64,000 nucleotides of DNA from Phoenix dactylifera (taxonomy: Eukaryota; Streptophyta; Magnoliopsida; Arecales; Arecaceae): positions 16,557,646 through 16,621,645 of the forward strand of contig NC_052399.1 in the NCBI RefSeq assembly GCF_009389715.1. The letters run 5' to 3'. A program made the position numbers and the translations under genes. The stretch's first letter is position 1. Every line of letters begins with the position of its first letter. Below are positions 14,100-24,277 of this stretch, in pieces. The notes beneath the pieces are model-generated. The model saw nothing but the letters and a program-made list of their open reading frames with translations, was not told the DNA's origin and ran no database searches.

Positions 14100-15650
14100 C
14101 GATACTAACCATACGTATCCATGATTAATGCTCCTGCTGGCTACTTTACCCACATTGTTATTTATCTGCGATTCAATTGCATATAATTAAATTATAGATT
14201 ATAATTTAACTATGTGTACCTAAAATTGTATTTGTAAAAAAAAAAAATCTGATTTGATTATCTGTAGTTCAAAATAACAAATATAATTACAATTATTTGA
14301 TTATCTAACATGTAAGGAGGTACGATAATTCTCTTGTAGGGTCATGCTCTTGAGAAGCAATGACGCATTTTCAAAATTGCAATATAGTATTAATTATATT
14401 ATTTTTTATACACAATGAAAAAATAATATTGCTTATAGTAATTATATCACTATAAAATAACTTGACGTCATAATGATTAAACGTATTATTATAATCACAA
14501 GTATATGATATATATTTATAATCATAACTTATGTATTTACATTATATAATTAGACGTACACTTATAGCAACTATCAACTACTATGTGTTCATTATTATAT
14601 GTAATTAAAGTTATCAATAAAATATGATAATAATACCATGATGATATTATAAAATTATCATAATATTATTTTTCTATTGTAATAATGGTGTTATAATGTT
14701 ATAGCATAATTATTGTGAGGAAGAGGAGAAGGGGAATGTTGTGAGCGGTGAGGGGACATTTTAAATTACAAGCCCAACTTTTGGTCGGTCCTAAAAAAGA
14801 TTTTTAGTATACTCTAATTATACATAGGCTATAGATCAGGTCTGATTCAATACTATTTATAGTAATGAAAGAACTCATCCAAAAATGCTAGACAAAATAT
14901 GTTATTTAGATTTTTTTGATTTTATATAAGTATTTAGAATCTTTCGAGCATAAAATAGTGTAACGCTATGTATTGCTTTACTTGCTGCATACCATATATG
15001 CAAAATCATTCCACTAGGTATCACATTCAGCTATAATGAGAAAAATGTAGAGCATTTACAAAATGTAGAGGACTTATTGTGCTGGATACTCGGAGCACGC
15101 TTAGAGCGTGCAAAATAACTCAAGGTTCACATAGATGGATGTCTTTGCTTGAAGGTCTTAAATGAAGATGAAGCCATGTTCAATGATCGCATGGCTATGA
15201 AAGGTTAGCAACATCGCTCAGGCTAACTTGATTTTCCTGATGGACCTAAAGAGGATTCAAGCTAGAAGGTTTTGAAGGAGGCTTTCACACATTAACTTTA
15301 AAAGTCTTACAGTGTGGTGAATTATAAATATAAATTGCGGATGATTAGTTTTGGAAAGACAGGCCATGTTAGGCACACAAAAAAGGAAGGGGACGACCTA
15401 AAGAGGATTCAAGCTAACAAGATTCAAAAGAGGCTTTCACAAGATAAACTTGAAAGTCTTCTTGAAGTGGTGAAGTATAAAATACAAATTGCAGATGACC
15501 TTTACGTACGCAAAGAAGAGATGAGCATGGATCCTCTGCGGTGCGCGCACAGTATCATCAAGAGATGAGCGGCCATCAAATATGAGCTTCTGATGGTAGC
15601 CATCCATGATACTGAATGCTCTGCAGTGCACGGGCCGCATCACAAAGGAT
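14100..15650. other. AT-rich intergenic DNA
   Basis: Very AT-rich sequence with many TATTAT and ATAATT runs and no supportable gene. Short reading frames near 15314-15568 are lysine-rich and look incidental. Confidence 0.5.
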
Positions 15651-15659
15651 GCTGATTGA

Positions 15660-15960
15660 TTATCGTCATATCCTACATCTCATCGACACAATGGACGGCA
15701 TGGAACAATCTACCATTCCTAAAGGCGGTCCACCCAGCTTTTGATCAGTTGATGCCAACAATTTTCTGGTTCTGCTGGAAGGAAAGGGACAAGCACATAT
15801 TTCTTAACCGGTCCTTCACAGAAGGGCAACTCATATGCATTGATTCAAACTATTTTGCTTCGATAGCTATTTAGTTTGAGTGGTTTTGTATACTTTCCTT
15901 TTCTTTTGTACATTCTTTTTACCTTCAATAAATTAGGTGGCTTGACCAGCCTTTTTCCCA
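15660..15960 (+). mobile_element. probable 3' end of a degenerate LINE (L1-type)
   Basis: The frame at 15656-15874 ends with PTIFWFCWKERDKHIFLN followed by a hydrophobic stretch. This resembles the W-x-x-WKERN-x-x-F segment at the C-terminal end of plant L1 polyproteins (zf-RVT neighbourhood). Directly after the stop comes a T-rich leader with TTGTACATTC and CAATAAATTAGGTGG, typical of plant LINE 3' tails. The upstream part is too decayed to follow. A decayed host gene cannot be excluded. Confidence 0.45.
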
Positions 15961-16566
15961 ATGCAGGCCCAAGTTCAATATAGGAGTTTGTCGTCCGCAA
16001 GACGTGCTAGAGTCAGTCATGTTTTGAAGCCTTACTTAGAAAAAGACGGCTTTGAATCAAAATTTCCATCGAACGACATCAATTGGAAAAAATGCATCAT
16101 TAGAATGATAACTTTCAATACTTGATGGAACATGTTAAGACCAATGAATTTTGAACAATGATTTGATATTTTAGATATATTAGCCGAAGTTGTTTGGTTC
16201 AAAAACTATGCCATGCAACAAAGCGAAGAGAAATCTAAAGAACGGTGATTTATAGTGTGACATTTCTGATTTACCACAGCACTGCTCTAAATTTGTTTGA
16301 GATGCACACTTTTCTTTCCATTTGAAAAATATGTATTTAATAAAAAAATAAAAATACAAATAAAGGCCCATCATAGCATTTTTTTCATGCTAGACATGAA
16401 AGAGGATCAATTCTTCATAGTTAATATCAAAGATTCAAATAATAAAATAAAAATGTTGGTTGCACTTACGGTGCTTAATTTTGATCGGGCTGGGTTAGAA
16501 TAGGCGGAATTACACAGGTAAGAAGGGAAAGTTGTTTACAGCACTTCGAAATTTGTTTTTTTTTTT

Positions 16567-16574
16567 TCCGTCTA

Positions 16575-16608
<34 letters not shown>

Positions 16609-16610
16609 AC
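16567..16610. repeat. (CA)n / poly-A microsatellite
   Basis: A run of ACACACAC followed by more than 20 A residues lies about 75-115 bases before the start codon of the small acidic protein gene at 16683. It may fall in that gene's promoter or leader. Confidence 0.85.
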
Positions 16611-16682
16611 AGCAACAACACGTTCGCCCGCTTCTTTTCACTAGACGTTGCTGGCCAATTCCCATCCATTTCGGCGGAGGCG

Positions 16683-17093
16683 ATGTTGCGGAAGACGGTG
16701 GCGGCGTGGACGGCTCTGAGGAGGCGGGCCGTGGCATCCATCCGAACGCCGTCGATCCCCATCCGGGCCATCTCGACCGCTCCGATCCGCGCTCCTCGCA
16801 CGGACCACTCCGTCCATCATCGTCCATCCCATAGATTCGTCCTCCTCCCGGTCGCCGTCTCCTCGCGCGGCTACGCCCGGATGGCCCGCCGTAGCCCGCC
16901 CATGCAAACCAAGCCGGAGGAGGACGAGGACTCCGAGTCCGAGGAGGAGGAGATCGAGGAAATGGATTTGGATTTGGCGCCGGCGGAAGAGGAGGAGGAG
17001 GACGTGGAGTCGGAAGAATGGGAAGGATTCGTTTTGGATTTTGGATCGGATGAGAAGGACAAGGACGAGCGCAAGGACGAGCAAGACTCGTAA
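16683..17093 (+). CDS. small protein with mitochondrial-type N-terminus and acidic tail, copy 1
   Basis: A single exon of 136 residues. I do not recognise a named family. Residues 1-70 contain many Arg, Ala and Ser and almost no acidic residues (MLRKTVAAWTALRRRAVAS), as expected for a mitochondrial presequence, and this part ends in SSRGYARMARR. Residues from about 79 onward are dominated by Glu and Asp (EEDEDSESEEEEIEE), ending in a mixed KDKDERKDEQ tail. The protein at 19117-19479 on the opposite strand has the same plan and the same MLR-TVA, ALRR and SRGYA landmarks, so the two are paralogues arranged convergently. GC-rich coding over the N-terminal half and the paralogy support a real gene. 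A cleaved presequence releasing an acidic peptide is inference. Confidence 0.65.
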   Translation: MLRKTVAAWTALRRRAVASIRTPSIPIRAISTAPIRAPRTDHSVHHRPSHRFVLLPVAVSSRGYARMARRSPPMQTKPEEDEDSESEEEEIEEMDLDLAPAEEEEEDVESEEWEGFVLDFGSDEKDKDERKDEQDS

Positions 17094-18547
17094 ATATGGA
17101 TTACCCTCTGTTACTCGTCTCTGATTTTGGGGCTGCCAGCTGAACTCTTTTTTTACTTTGGGAGTCGCATGTAAGGAGGTTTTATACTTTTGCAGTTGCA
17201 TGTAAGGTGTTTGTGGAAATACCAATCGTCGTTTCTCATGTCGGTTGTTCATCTTTTTAATCCTATGCAAGGTTTTGTGGAAAGTTCAAGTGGGTGTCTA
17301 CTGTCTGCTCGCATAGCTAGCGATTTCCTTCGTAAAAAAATTGGTTTGGATTATATTCTGATGACGAGGGAAAAGTGATTGTTTAGGGGAAAGCAGCGAT
17401 CATTGCTGCCACTAAAGTGGCAATTTTTTTTTTCTGGACTCATAATTTCATGCAGCTTCTTCATGAGCTTTCTTGTTCTTTACACGGAGATCTAACATGT
17501 CTTCCATTGCTTAAACATTTATGGTTCAAATAGCATTCTACGACAATCATGCAGTCATCAAAAGATACGTGGATTAAGATTATCAAAATAATGTCGAATA
17601 CCCCAACAGTCACAACCTACACATATATGTTCTCCCAAGTATTTGGCACCAATAACTCTTTTGATCGATCCTTTGAGATGATTGGTACTGCATCAACAGT
17701 TGTTATAAAAGAACTAGGATAAATAAATCAAAATACTCCGTACATGATGGGGCTTCATGTAAATGCAAGCAACATCATCAGTGTATAAATTTTTGGGTGG
17801 CAAGGATCAGAGTAATACTGGTTGGAAGTGGAATTTTGATGGTTCGGCTATTTTGCTGATGGGGCACGGAAGCTGAATAAATTGAAGGTTATGCAGACAT
17901 GATGTTGGGCTCATGCGCTCTTCTGCTGCATTGCTTATCTGATCGTCCGGGCGTTGGAGCTTGCAGGAAGAATTTATGGGTGGAAACTGGTATTTTGTGG
18001 CTGGAGGCTGGTACGCAAGACGCATTCTCTTGGTGGAGGAAAGAGAGGTTTTATAATTGGTGATATGGTTTCTCTCCAATTTCATCCAAACCCTTATAGA
18101 ATTCATATTTTTCGAGAATCCAATCAATCAACATACTACTTAACAGGCATGACATGAAACTGAGACCTTCACAGATTGGAACAAATCGTTGCATGCAAGC
18201 ACACAAGACAAAATAATAATAATAATAATGTACTGGAACAAGAGCTGATATTCTAATCCAATTACTGCCCCTAGAAGTAAACTGTTTGCAGATAGCTTAA
18301 AACAGACAAAAAAAAAACAGAGAGCACAATTAACTACGTGAATGGTGATCTGAAATGTCTTGCATGCACCAACAGATGCCACTGCTGCAATATAGAACAG
18401 AATATAAAGGAGCTTCTTTCATAGAGGACCCGTTAATAACATTTTAAATAGGGTACACTGAATCTCTTAATAAATGGTCAGGGAAATCCATAGTTTTGGT
18501 GCCTACGTTTCCTGTCACAATCATGATAGAAATCATAACCAAGAGAA
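17094..18547. other. interval between the convergent acidic-protein genes
   Basis: Presumed 3' UTR of the plus-strand gene followed by about 1.3 kb without a supportable gene. A (TAA)n run lies near 18212-18230. Frames at 17807-18157 on both strands are short and show no family features. Confidence 0.5.
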
Positions 18548-18880
18548 GACTACTAAAAGAGCATTACTTCATTTCATTCACAAGAGAAACCATCATAACT
18601 CATAGCTTTATCAAACTACTAGCAAATAAACATTAAATAAGATGTACCAACAAATAGCTTATTAGACTGCTAAAAGAGCATTATTTCATTTCATTCACAA
18701 GAGAAACCATCATGATTCATAGCTTTATCAAACTGTTAGCAAATAAACATTAGAAAAGATGCACCAACAAATAGCTTATTAGACTACTAAAAGTACATTA
18801 TTTCATTTCACTCCCAAGAGAAACCATCATGACTCAGCTTTATCAAACTATTATCAAATAAACATCAGATAATAGCATGA
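18548..18880. repeat. 117-bp tandem repeat, about 2.8 copies
   Basis: The block GACTACTAAAAGAGCATTA followed by TTCATTTCATTCACAAGAG begins at 18548, 18665 and 18782, giving a period of 117 bases. The copies differ at a handful of positions and the third is shorter. The array lies 3' of the minus-strand acidic-protein gene and may be part of its downstream region. Confidence 0.88.
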
Positions 18881-19116
18881 GAGCATTCCAAGCTAACCAA
18901 CCATTAACACAAGTTTAAACCCTAAAGGCCCCACCACCCACAACCCCACAATGGTTACTCTCACTCTGTTTCTTCTATTCCATCACCTCTCTCTCTCTCT
19001 CTCCCCCCCTCTCCCTTTCTTTTTTCTATCCAAGGACTCAAATAACACCAACTAACAAAAGGAAGGAAAAGCAAGACCCTTGAACCAAATGCGAGATGAG
19101 ACAAACTCATCTCCCA

Positions 19117-19479
19117 TTAATCGGACTCCTCCGTCGATTCGCCGGAGAAATCCTCCTCGTCGAAGTCCACGTCTTCGGCGCCGTCGGTGTCGTCCCAGAT
19201 CCCCTCCTCGTCCGAGCCGAAATTCTCGTGCTTTATAATCTCCTCGCCGTCGGAATCGTCCGAGTCCTCGTCATACGGGATGCGCTCTCTGCGGCCGCCA
19301 GCGTAGCCGCGGGAGAGATCCAAAGCCAGGGGAAAGGGGCGGGAGACCGGAAAGCGACGAACGGAGAGGCGAGAGAGGACCGGCCCCGCCAAGACGGCCC
19401 GGCTGAGGATCGATGGCCGGGTGGAAGCCAGCACCAGCCGCCTCAGCGCCGCGGATGCGGTCGCCACCGTTCGCAGCAT
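19117..19479 (-). CDS. small protein with mitochondrial-type N-terminus and acidic tail, copy 2
   Basis: A single exon of 120 residues, paralogue of the protein at 16683-17093. The N-terminal 60 residues (MLRTVATASAALRRLVLAST) are Arg/Ala/Ser/Leu-rich and free of acidic residues, ending in DLSRGYAGGRRER. The rest is highly acidic (EDSDDSDGEE, then DFDEEDFSGESTEESD) and closes at the acidic end without the basic admixture of copy 1. I chose the ATG at 19479 because it gives the MLR start shared with copy 1. No domain of known function is visible. Copy 2 has a recognisable promoter and is likely expressed. Confidence 0.7.
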   Translation of the reverse strand: MLRTVATASAALRRLVLASTRPSILSRAVLAGPVLSRLSVRRFPVSRPFPLALDLSRGYAGGRRERIPYDEDSDDSDGEEIIKHENFGSDEEGIWDDTDGAEDVDFDEEDFSGESTEESD

Positions 19480-19516
19480 CTCCCACTTCCCCTGTGCGGA
19501 AGCGGTACTGGGGCTG

Positions 19517-19670
19517 CTAGGGTTTCTCGAGGGTTTAGGTGGGGTTGAAGCGTGGGTTTTAAATAGAAGGAATTAGGAGGCCTGGTGTCTCGGCGAGGTT
19601 TAGCAGCTCGATCACCCAAGAAAGTTCCAGAGAGAGAAGGTCCCGCAGACCGAACGGCCTTCCAGGCCCA
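19517..19670 (-). promoter_or_regulatory. promoter of acidic-protein copy 2: telo-box, TATA-like and site II motifs
   Basis: On the minus strand a telo-box AAACCCTAG lies at 19517-19525, a TATA-like TATTTAAAA at 19557-19565, and a TGGGCCT site II element at 19664-19670. This set is shared with genes for ribosomal and mitochondrial biogenesis proteins and agrees with the predicted organellar targeting of the product. Confidence 0.6.
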
Positions 19671-20069
19671 GCGCTCTCTTCACTGTCAGCCCATAATCGT
19701 TAAGTCCAATAAGCTACAGGAATATATCCGAGGGCTGATTCCAATCAGAATCAAATCTTCCACCTTTTACTTTAGCAAGTGGCAAAAGATGATACCTTCC
19801 TAGCAAGCACCTGAAAGAGATTTTTTCATATGATCCTGTACACTGCTAATCATAGCCATCTATTGCTGCAAGCCTTATTCATCAAACATTTATCTCGGTG
19901 CACCAGATGAATAATTGTGATTGACAGTATGCACAGCCACATTGTGCCGGCCGTGTAGGATATAAATTCTCTCGAGAGGGAGCCTATCTTTTTGTTGTTG
20001 TTATTACAAAACCACCACATGGACATCAACCTTGGAATCTTTGATTACTAGAGATTATAACGGGACTAA

Positions 20070-20831
20070 GCCCCATTTGGGGGAGCTTTTGGAGAGCTAA
20101 AAAATACTTTCCAGCCCTCCAAAGCACTTTTAGATGAAAAAGAGGTGTTTGGTAAAAATTTTGGAAATTTGTTTTATTTTTTCCAGAAAGCTAAAAACAG
20201 TTTTTCGAGAGAAGCTCCATTTTGGAGCTTTTCGGAAAAGCACTATTAGGTCAGATCGGAAAATTGTTTTTTTGATCAAAATATCTATGATAAAATATAA
20301 CAATTATACAAAATATCCCTTTAAAAACTGTTTAACCAATTTTATCACCTAACTAGAAAATTTGTTATATTATGAAAAATTAATTTATGCTAATAATTAT
20401 ACTATTTTATATCTTTATTATTATATTATACTATAAATATATTATTATAATACATTATATTATAATACATTAATATGTTATGTTAAATAATTTAATATTA
20501 TATTAAATTATTATACTATAGTATATAATATTATATTACTATATTATAATAATATTATATTATATTACAGTAATATTATACTATATCATATCTTTATGTA
20601 TTAATACACATTATATTTTATTATGTTTTGTTGTATAATACTATGCATGTTCTTATGGTCATTTTGTTATTTCAAAAGTACTTTTTCAATTTGTTTATCA
20701 AACACATATTAAAGTGGTACAATACTTTGGAAATATAGTCTCGAAATAACAAATATTTTTTTATGAAAGCTCTACTTCAGAATGCTGTACTTTCAAAAGC
20801 TCTGCTGCCAACAGCTCCTCTAAATGGAGCA
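20070..20831. mobile_element. PIF/Harbinger-type (Tourist-like) MITE, 762 bp
   Basis: The left end reads GCCCCATTTGGGGGAGCTTT and the right end, reversed, reads TGCTCCATTTAGAGGAGCTG, forming imperfect terminal inverted repeats. The 3-bp TAA at 20067-20069 is repeated at 20832-20834, the TWA target preference of this superfamily. The core (20340-20640) is almost pure A/T. A paralogous flank at 22926-23030 runs across the insertion point as GGGATTAAATGGTGCTTGG without the element, which gives an empty site. No transposase is encoded. Confidence 0.82.
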
Positions 20832-20860
20832 TAAATGGTGCTTAGCTCATGTGATATATC

Positions 20861-21946
20861 AATGGGCTGTTAACGAGCCGAGCCGAGCCCGAACCTCCGC
20901 AGGCTCGGCTCGGCTCGTTTTCCAAATTTTTCGGCTCGAGCTCGGGCTCGGGCTCGGTACCGAGCCTTGTATTGGGCTCGGGCTCGGGCCGCACAGCCCA
21001 GCTCGGGCTCGGGCTCGTAAAGCTCGTTTGCCTGAGCTCGAGCCTGAGCGGCGAGCTCGAGCTTGCCCCATCCCCATCCCCATCTCCGTCCCCGTCTCCG
21101 TCTCCGTCTTCGTCGGAGAGATCTCGGTTCCGACGGTTCATCGTCGGAGAGGAGAATGAAGGAAAGAAAGAAAGAAAAGAAGAAGAATAGAAGAAAGAAG
21201 GAAGGAAAGAAAGAAAGAAAAAAGAGAGAAGAATGGACTCACCTCCTTGCGTGCGGCGGCCGCCGGCTTCGGCCGCGAGCACTGCCGGCACAGGCGTTGG
21301 CCGCAGGCACTGCCGAGGATGCCATGGGCACCGCGGGCTTGGCGGCGGGCACCGCCGGCCGTGGCCCGACCCTCCCGTGCGAGGGACTCCCCTTCTCTGT
21401 CGCAGTCTCGCCGGTGGAGCCGTGGAGGAGTCGGCAAAGAGAGGAAAAGGGAGGGGGAGAAATGGAGAAGAAAGAGGGGGAGGGGCCTCGGGTGTGATTT
21501 CTTTCCCAGCAGTGAAAGGAAGCGGCGAGGCATCGGCGGTGGAGGAGGAAGGCGAGAGGGGAGGGGAGGGACACCCGGCGCCGGTGCGGGAAGCTTTTGG
21601 AGAAAACGAGAAGAAAGGGGAAGAAAAAAAAAAGAGAAGGTGGAACCGTGGAGGGAAGGGTTAAGTGGTTAACGGATTGGGTTTGGGTTAACGGGCTGAG
21701 TGCGAACCTGAACCAATCCAATTCGATTTAAAAAAATTAAATGGATTTGGGTTAGCTCGGGTTGGGTGACTGGGTCTGATTTAAATCCAATTGGGCTTGT
21801 TTGGGCTCGCGAGCTGCTCGAGCTCGAGCTCGGGCTCGGATTTAAAGGGGCCTTATTTTGGGCTCGGGCTCGTTTGACTAACGAGCCGAGCTCGAGCCGG
21901 GCTTTTACCGAGCCGAGCCCGAGCAGCTCAGCCCGTTGACAACCCT
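20861..21946. mobile_element. GC-rich non-autonomous DNA element with GAGCTCGGGCTCGG ends
   Basis: Both ends are built of inverted arrays of GAGCCGAGCC / GGGCTCGGGCTCGG. The outermost ends are inverted relative to each other (GCTGTTAACGAGCCGAG at left; GTTGTCAACGGGCTGAG at right when reversed). ATATATC flanks the element on both sides at 20854-20860 and 21947-21953. Between the ends lie a purine tract with GAAAGAAAGAAAG and a markedly GC-rich block at 21240-21560. Several long frames run through it on both strands, but these follow from base composition and none is recognisable. It may be a MULE-like element carrying captured host sequence; that part is inference. Confidence 0.6.
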
Positions 21947-22153
21947 ATATATCGTACCATAAAGCATATCACAAATGAAACTAGAAATTTTTTTGAAATT
22001 TTATCTTTGTATTAGATCTAAGTTTGCTGAAGGTTATGAGTTCGATCTTGGATATCCAGATTCTTATATGTTTTTAACTTTATACCCCTTTTGAAGGATG
22101 TCGAATCTGATATACATTGTTGGCTCTTTCTTTATGAGCTTATATTTAACTGA

Positions 22154-22870
22154 TTAGTTAACACCATTTTGATCCCAAGAACCCTCACCAACTATGGACT
22201 TCTCAGGCTCGAAGATTCTGCTGTATAGGCAGCTATCGACATCTGAGAGACCTATGTCAAATCCAATCCGTTCTGGATTCAGAAACATAAAGGCCAAGGC
22301 AGAATCCAAGACTCCCACCCAAGGTCCATAGTTCTCACTAAAGCAATTGTTCCTGCAGTCCAATCTAAAGAGCCCATTGGAAATGTGCTGGAAATTAGAA
22401 TAGGAGGAACTAGGATCGAATGCTAGCATTTTTTTATATCAAATTTATGATGGGAACAGGATTATGTTACTACCATCCTGTAAAATTTCTTTTTGGATAT
22501 AGACTAAAAGCAAAGTGGAATCAAACTGATTCTTGCTACGGTCTGCATCCAAGCTCTATGACAGTGCCGTTAGCTACATTATTTCAAGGATGTTAGATTT
22601 CTCAGGATAATTCAGATTGAAAACAACAGAGATGAGGAGGTATTCGCGCCCCACCATAGCCAGTGAATCTGGACCAGAAGCCAGAGAGGTCAGAGACGAC
22701 ATCTCTGCTCTCAGAGAAGGAGGGAGGAGGAGGAAGAAGGGGAGACGAAGGTGAGGAGGAGGAGGAGGAGGAGGAGAGAAGGTAGAAACCATAATCCTGT
22801 CTCTTAACGGAAGTGTTGAGGAGGTGGAAGAAGAGAGGAGTCAGGAATTAGACCGTTGGGACGTGCTGTT
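22154..22870 (-). pseudogene. 5' relic of a DUF2921 gene (cluster copy 1)
   Basis: The frame at 22154-22429 aligns with the middle of the luminal domain of the intact copies (for example FEPEKSIVGEGSWDQNG against FVPEKSLVGEGFW, and LDCRNNCFSENYGPW against LDYGSDCSSPNCGPF). Bases 22540-22680 match the segment around the first LCMVG module, and 22690-22870 match the purine-rich start and leader. Large internal parts and the entire C-terminal membrane domain are missing, so this is a remnant of an old cluster member. Confidence 0.8.
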
Positions 22871-22925
22871 TTTTGGGGGATTTTATAAAGGCTGGGGATG
22901 GAGTGGGAGGACAAGGAAGCCCATT

Positions 22926-23030
22926 TTTTGTTATTATTATTGCAAAAATACTGCACGGACATGGACATGGACATTATAGTGATTGATTGCTATATAGATT
23001 ATAACGGGATTAAATGGTGCTTGGTTTATG
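22926..23030. repeat. flank shared with 19990-20069 (empty site of the MITE)
   Basis: The order TTTTTGTTATTATTATTGCA, then GGACATGGACAT, then AGATTATAACGGGATTAA is also found at 19990-20069 with moderate divergence. This shows that sequence 5' of the first DUF2921 relic was duplicated leftward before the MITE at 20070 inserted. Confidence 0.6.
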
Positions 23031-24277
23031 GTAGGTGCTCAAACTAGTGCCGACTTATAATTCAGTGAGTCCAAGGGCTATTTGAATTTTTCTTAGATTG
23101 CAAGCTTTAAGGCATGGTGGAAAAATCGGCCAGAGCCTTGATACTATGAATGCGTGTTGAGGTTATTCGAGTACATAGGCCATATTGGTAAATTTTGATG
23201 AAGAAGAAAAGCAATCCATCAAGAAACAAGTCAAGTAGTCTTAGAAGGGAAGAGCATTGGCCTACATTAATAAGGGGTAATTTCAGACATGGAGTCTTTG
23301 GATTTTTCCCAGCTCTTCAGTAAAGAAACATTTGATCGTCGGATTTCCCACAGCGCTTCAGATAAAGAAAAGGATAAGCTAGCATTTACTCCGTCTTTGG
23401 TGTTTGTCTGGAACCTGTGCGCTTTGATTTCGGCTATGAAAGTATGCTTCTGCTTCCACTCTTGGAGGACATAAACAATTCAGGATATGTTCACTTGTCT
23501 ACTAAAAAATTAGAGAAGAGGAAATCCATAAGAAACAATGATTTCATGGTATTATATGCTTAAACCTTCAAGGGTTGTCTACTAAAACAGTCTATTGGAA
23601 TTTTTCTTGCTTTCATTTACTCGATGAAACTGAGTTGAGTTCCACTAATTCTTTTCTCCAAAATAATAACCATGATGATGGTGATTCAATCAAAAGAAAA
23701 AAAAGGAGGAAGAAGAAGAAAAAAAATGATATGATGATAGTGGTAGTGATAGTTTTCTCTCTCTGTAGGGCATTGCTGTTTTTGTTTCTTTCATTACCTC
23801 CATGAAATTTTGTTAATGCTCTTTGAGCCTGACTCTTTTCTCAAAAAAAAAAAACGTAGGTATGAGGTAAGATATTTAAAGCATAGTCATCATCCTGGCA
23901 GATGGTGTGAGTATGTGTGCATGCATGAAGTAAGATTCCAAACATATTAAAGGTATATGTATATAAACTCATACTGAATGAACACAAAGACACATGCATT
24001 ACTAATTCATTAACACTATTTTCCATCTTATAAGTAAATTATACATTGCGATAAAACAGTGCTCGACACTCAGGAAAATAGTACAAAAAGGCATTATACA
24101 TTTATACTACTGCCACTCCAACATAGAACTGCACAAAGTACAACAACAAAGAGGAAAATGAAATATTCATGGCCCGCTATATGGCTAGATTTCCACTCAG
24201 GGGATCAGACATTACAGCAATTAAACATAGCTTTATTGTGCATGGTACGAATTCCACACAAAGTTTATCTGAAAGAG

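Noticed and set aside
16641-17270. 209-residue reading frame antisense to the acidic-protein gene
   Set aside because: It follows from GC-rich and GAG-rich codons on the other strand and has low-complexity composition without family features.
20842-21721. Several long frames on both strands in the GC-rich element
   Set aside because: All are arginine, serine, proline or glutamate-rich low-complexity products of repeated GAGCTCGGG and GAAA tracts.
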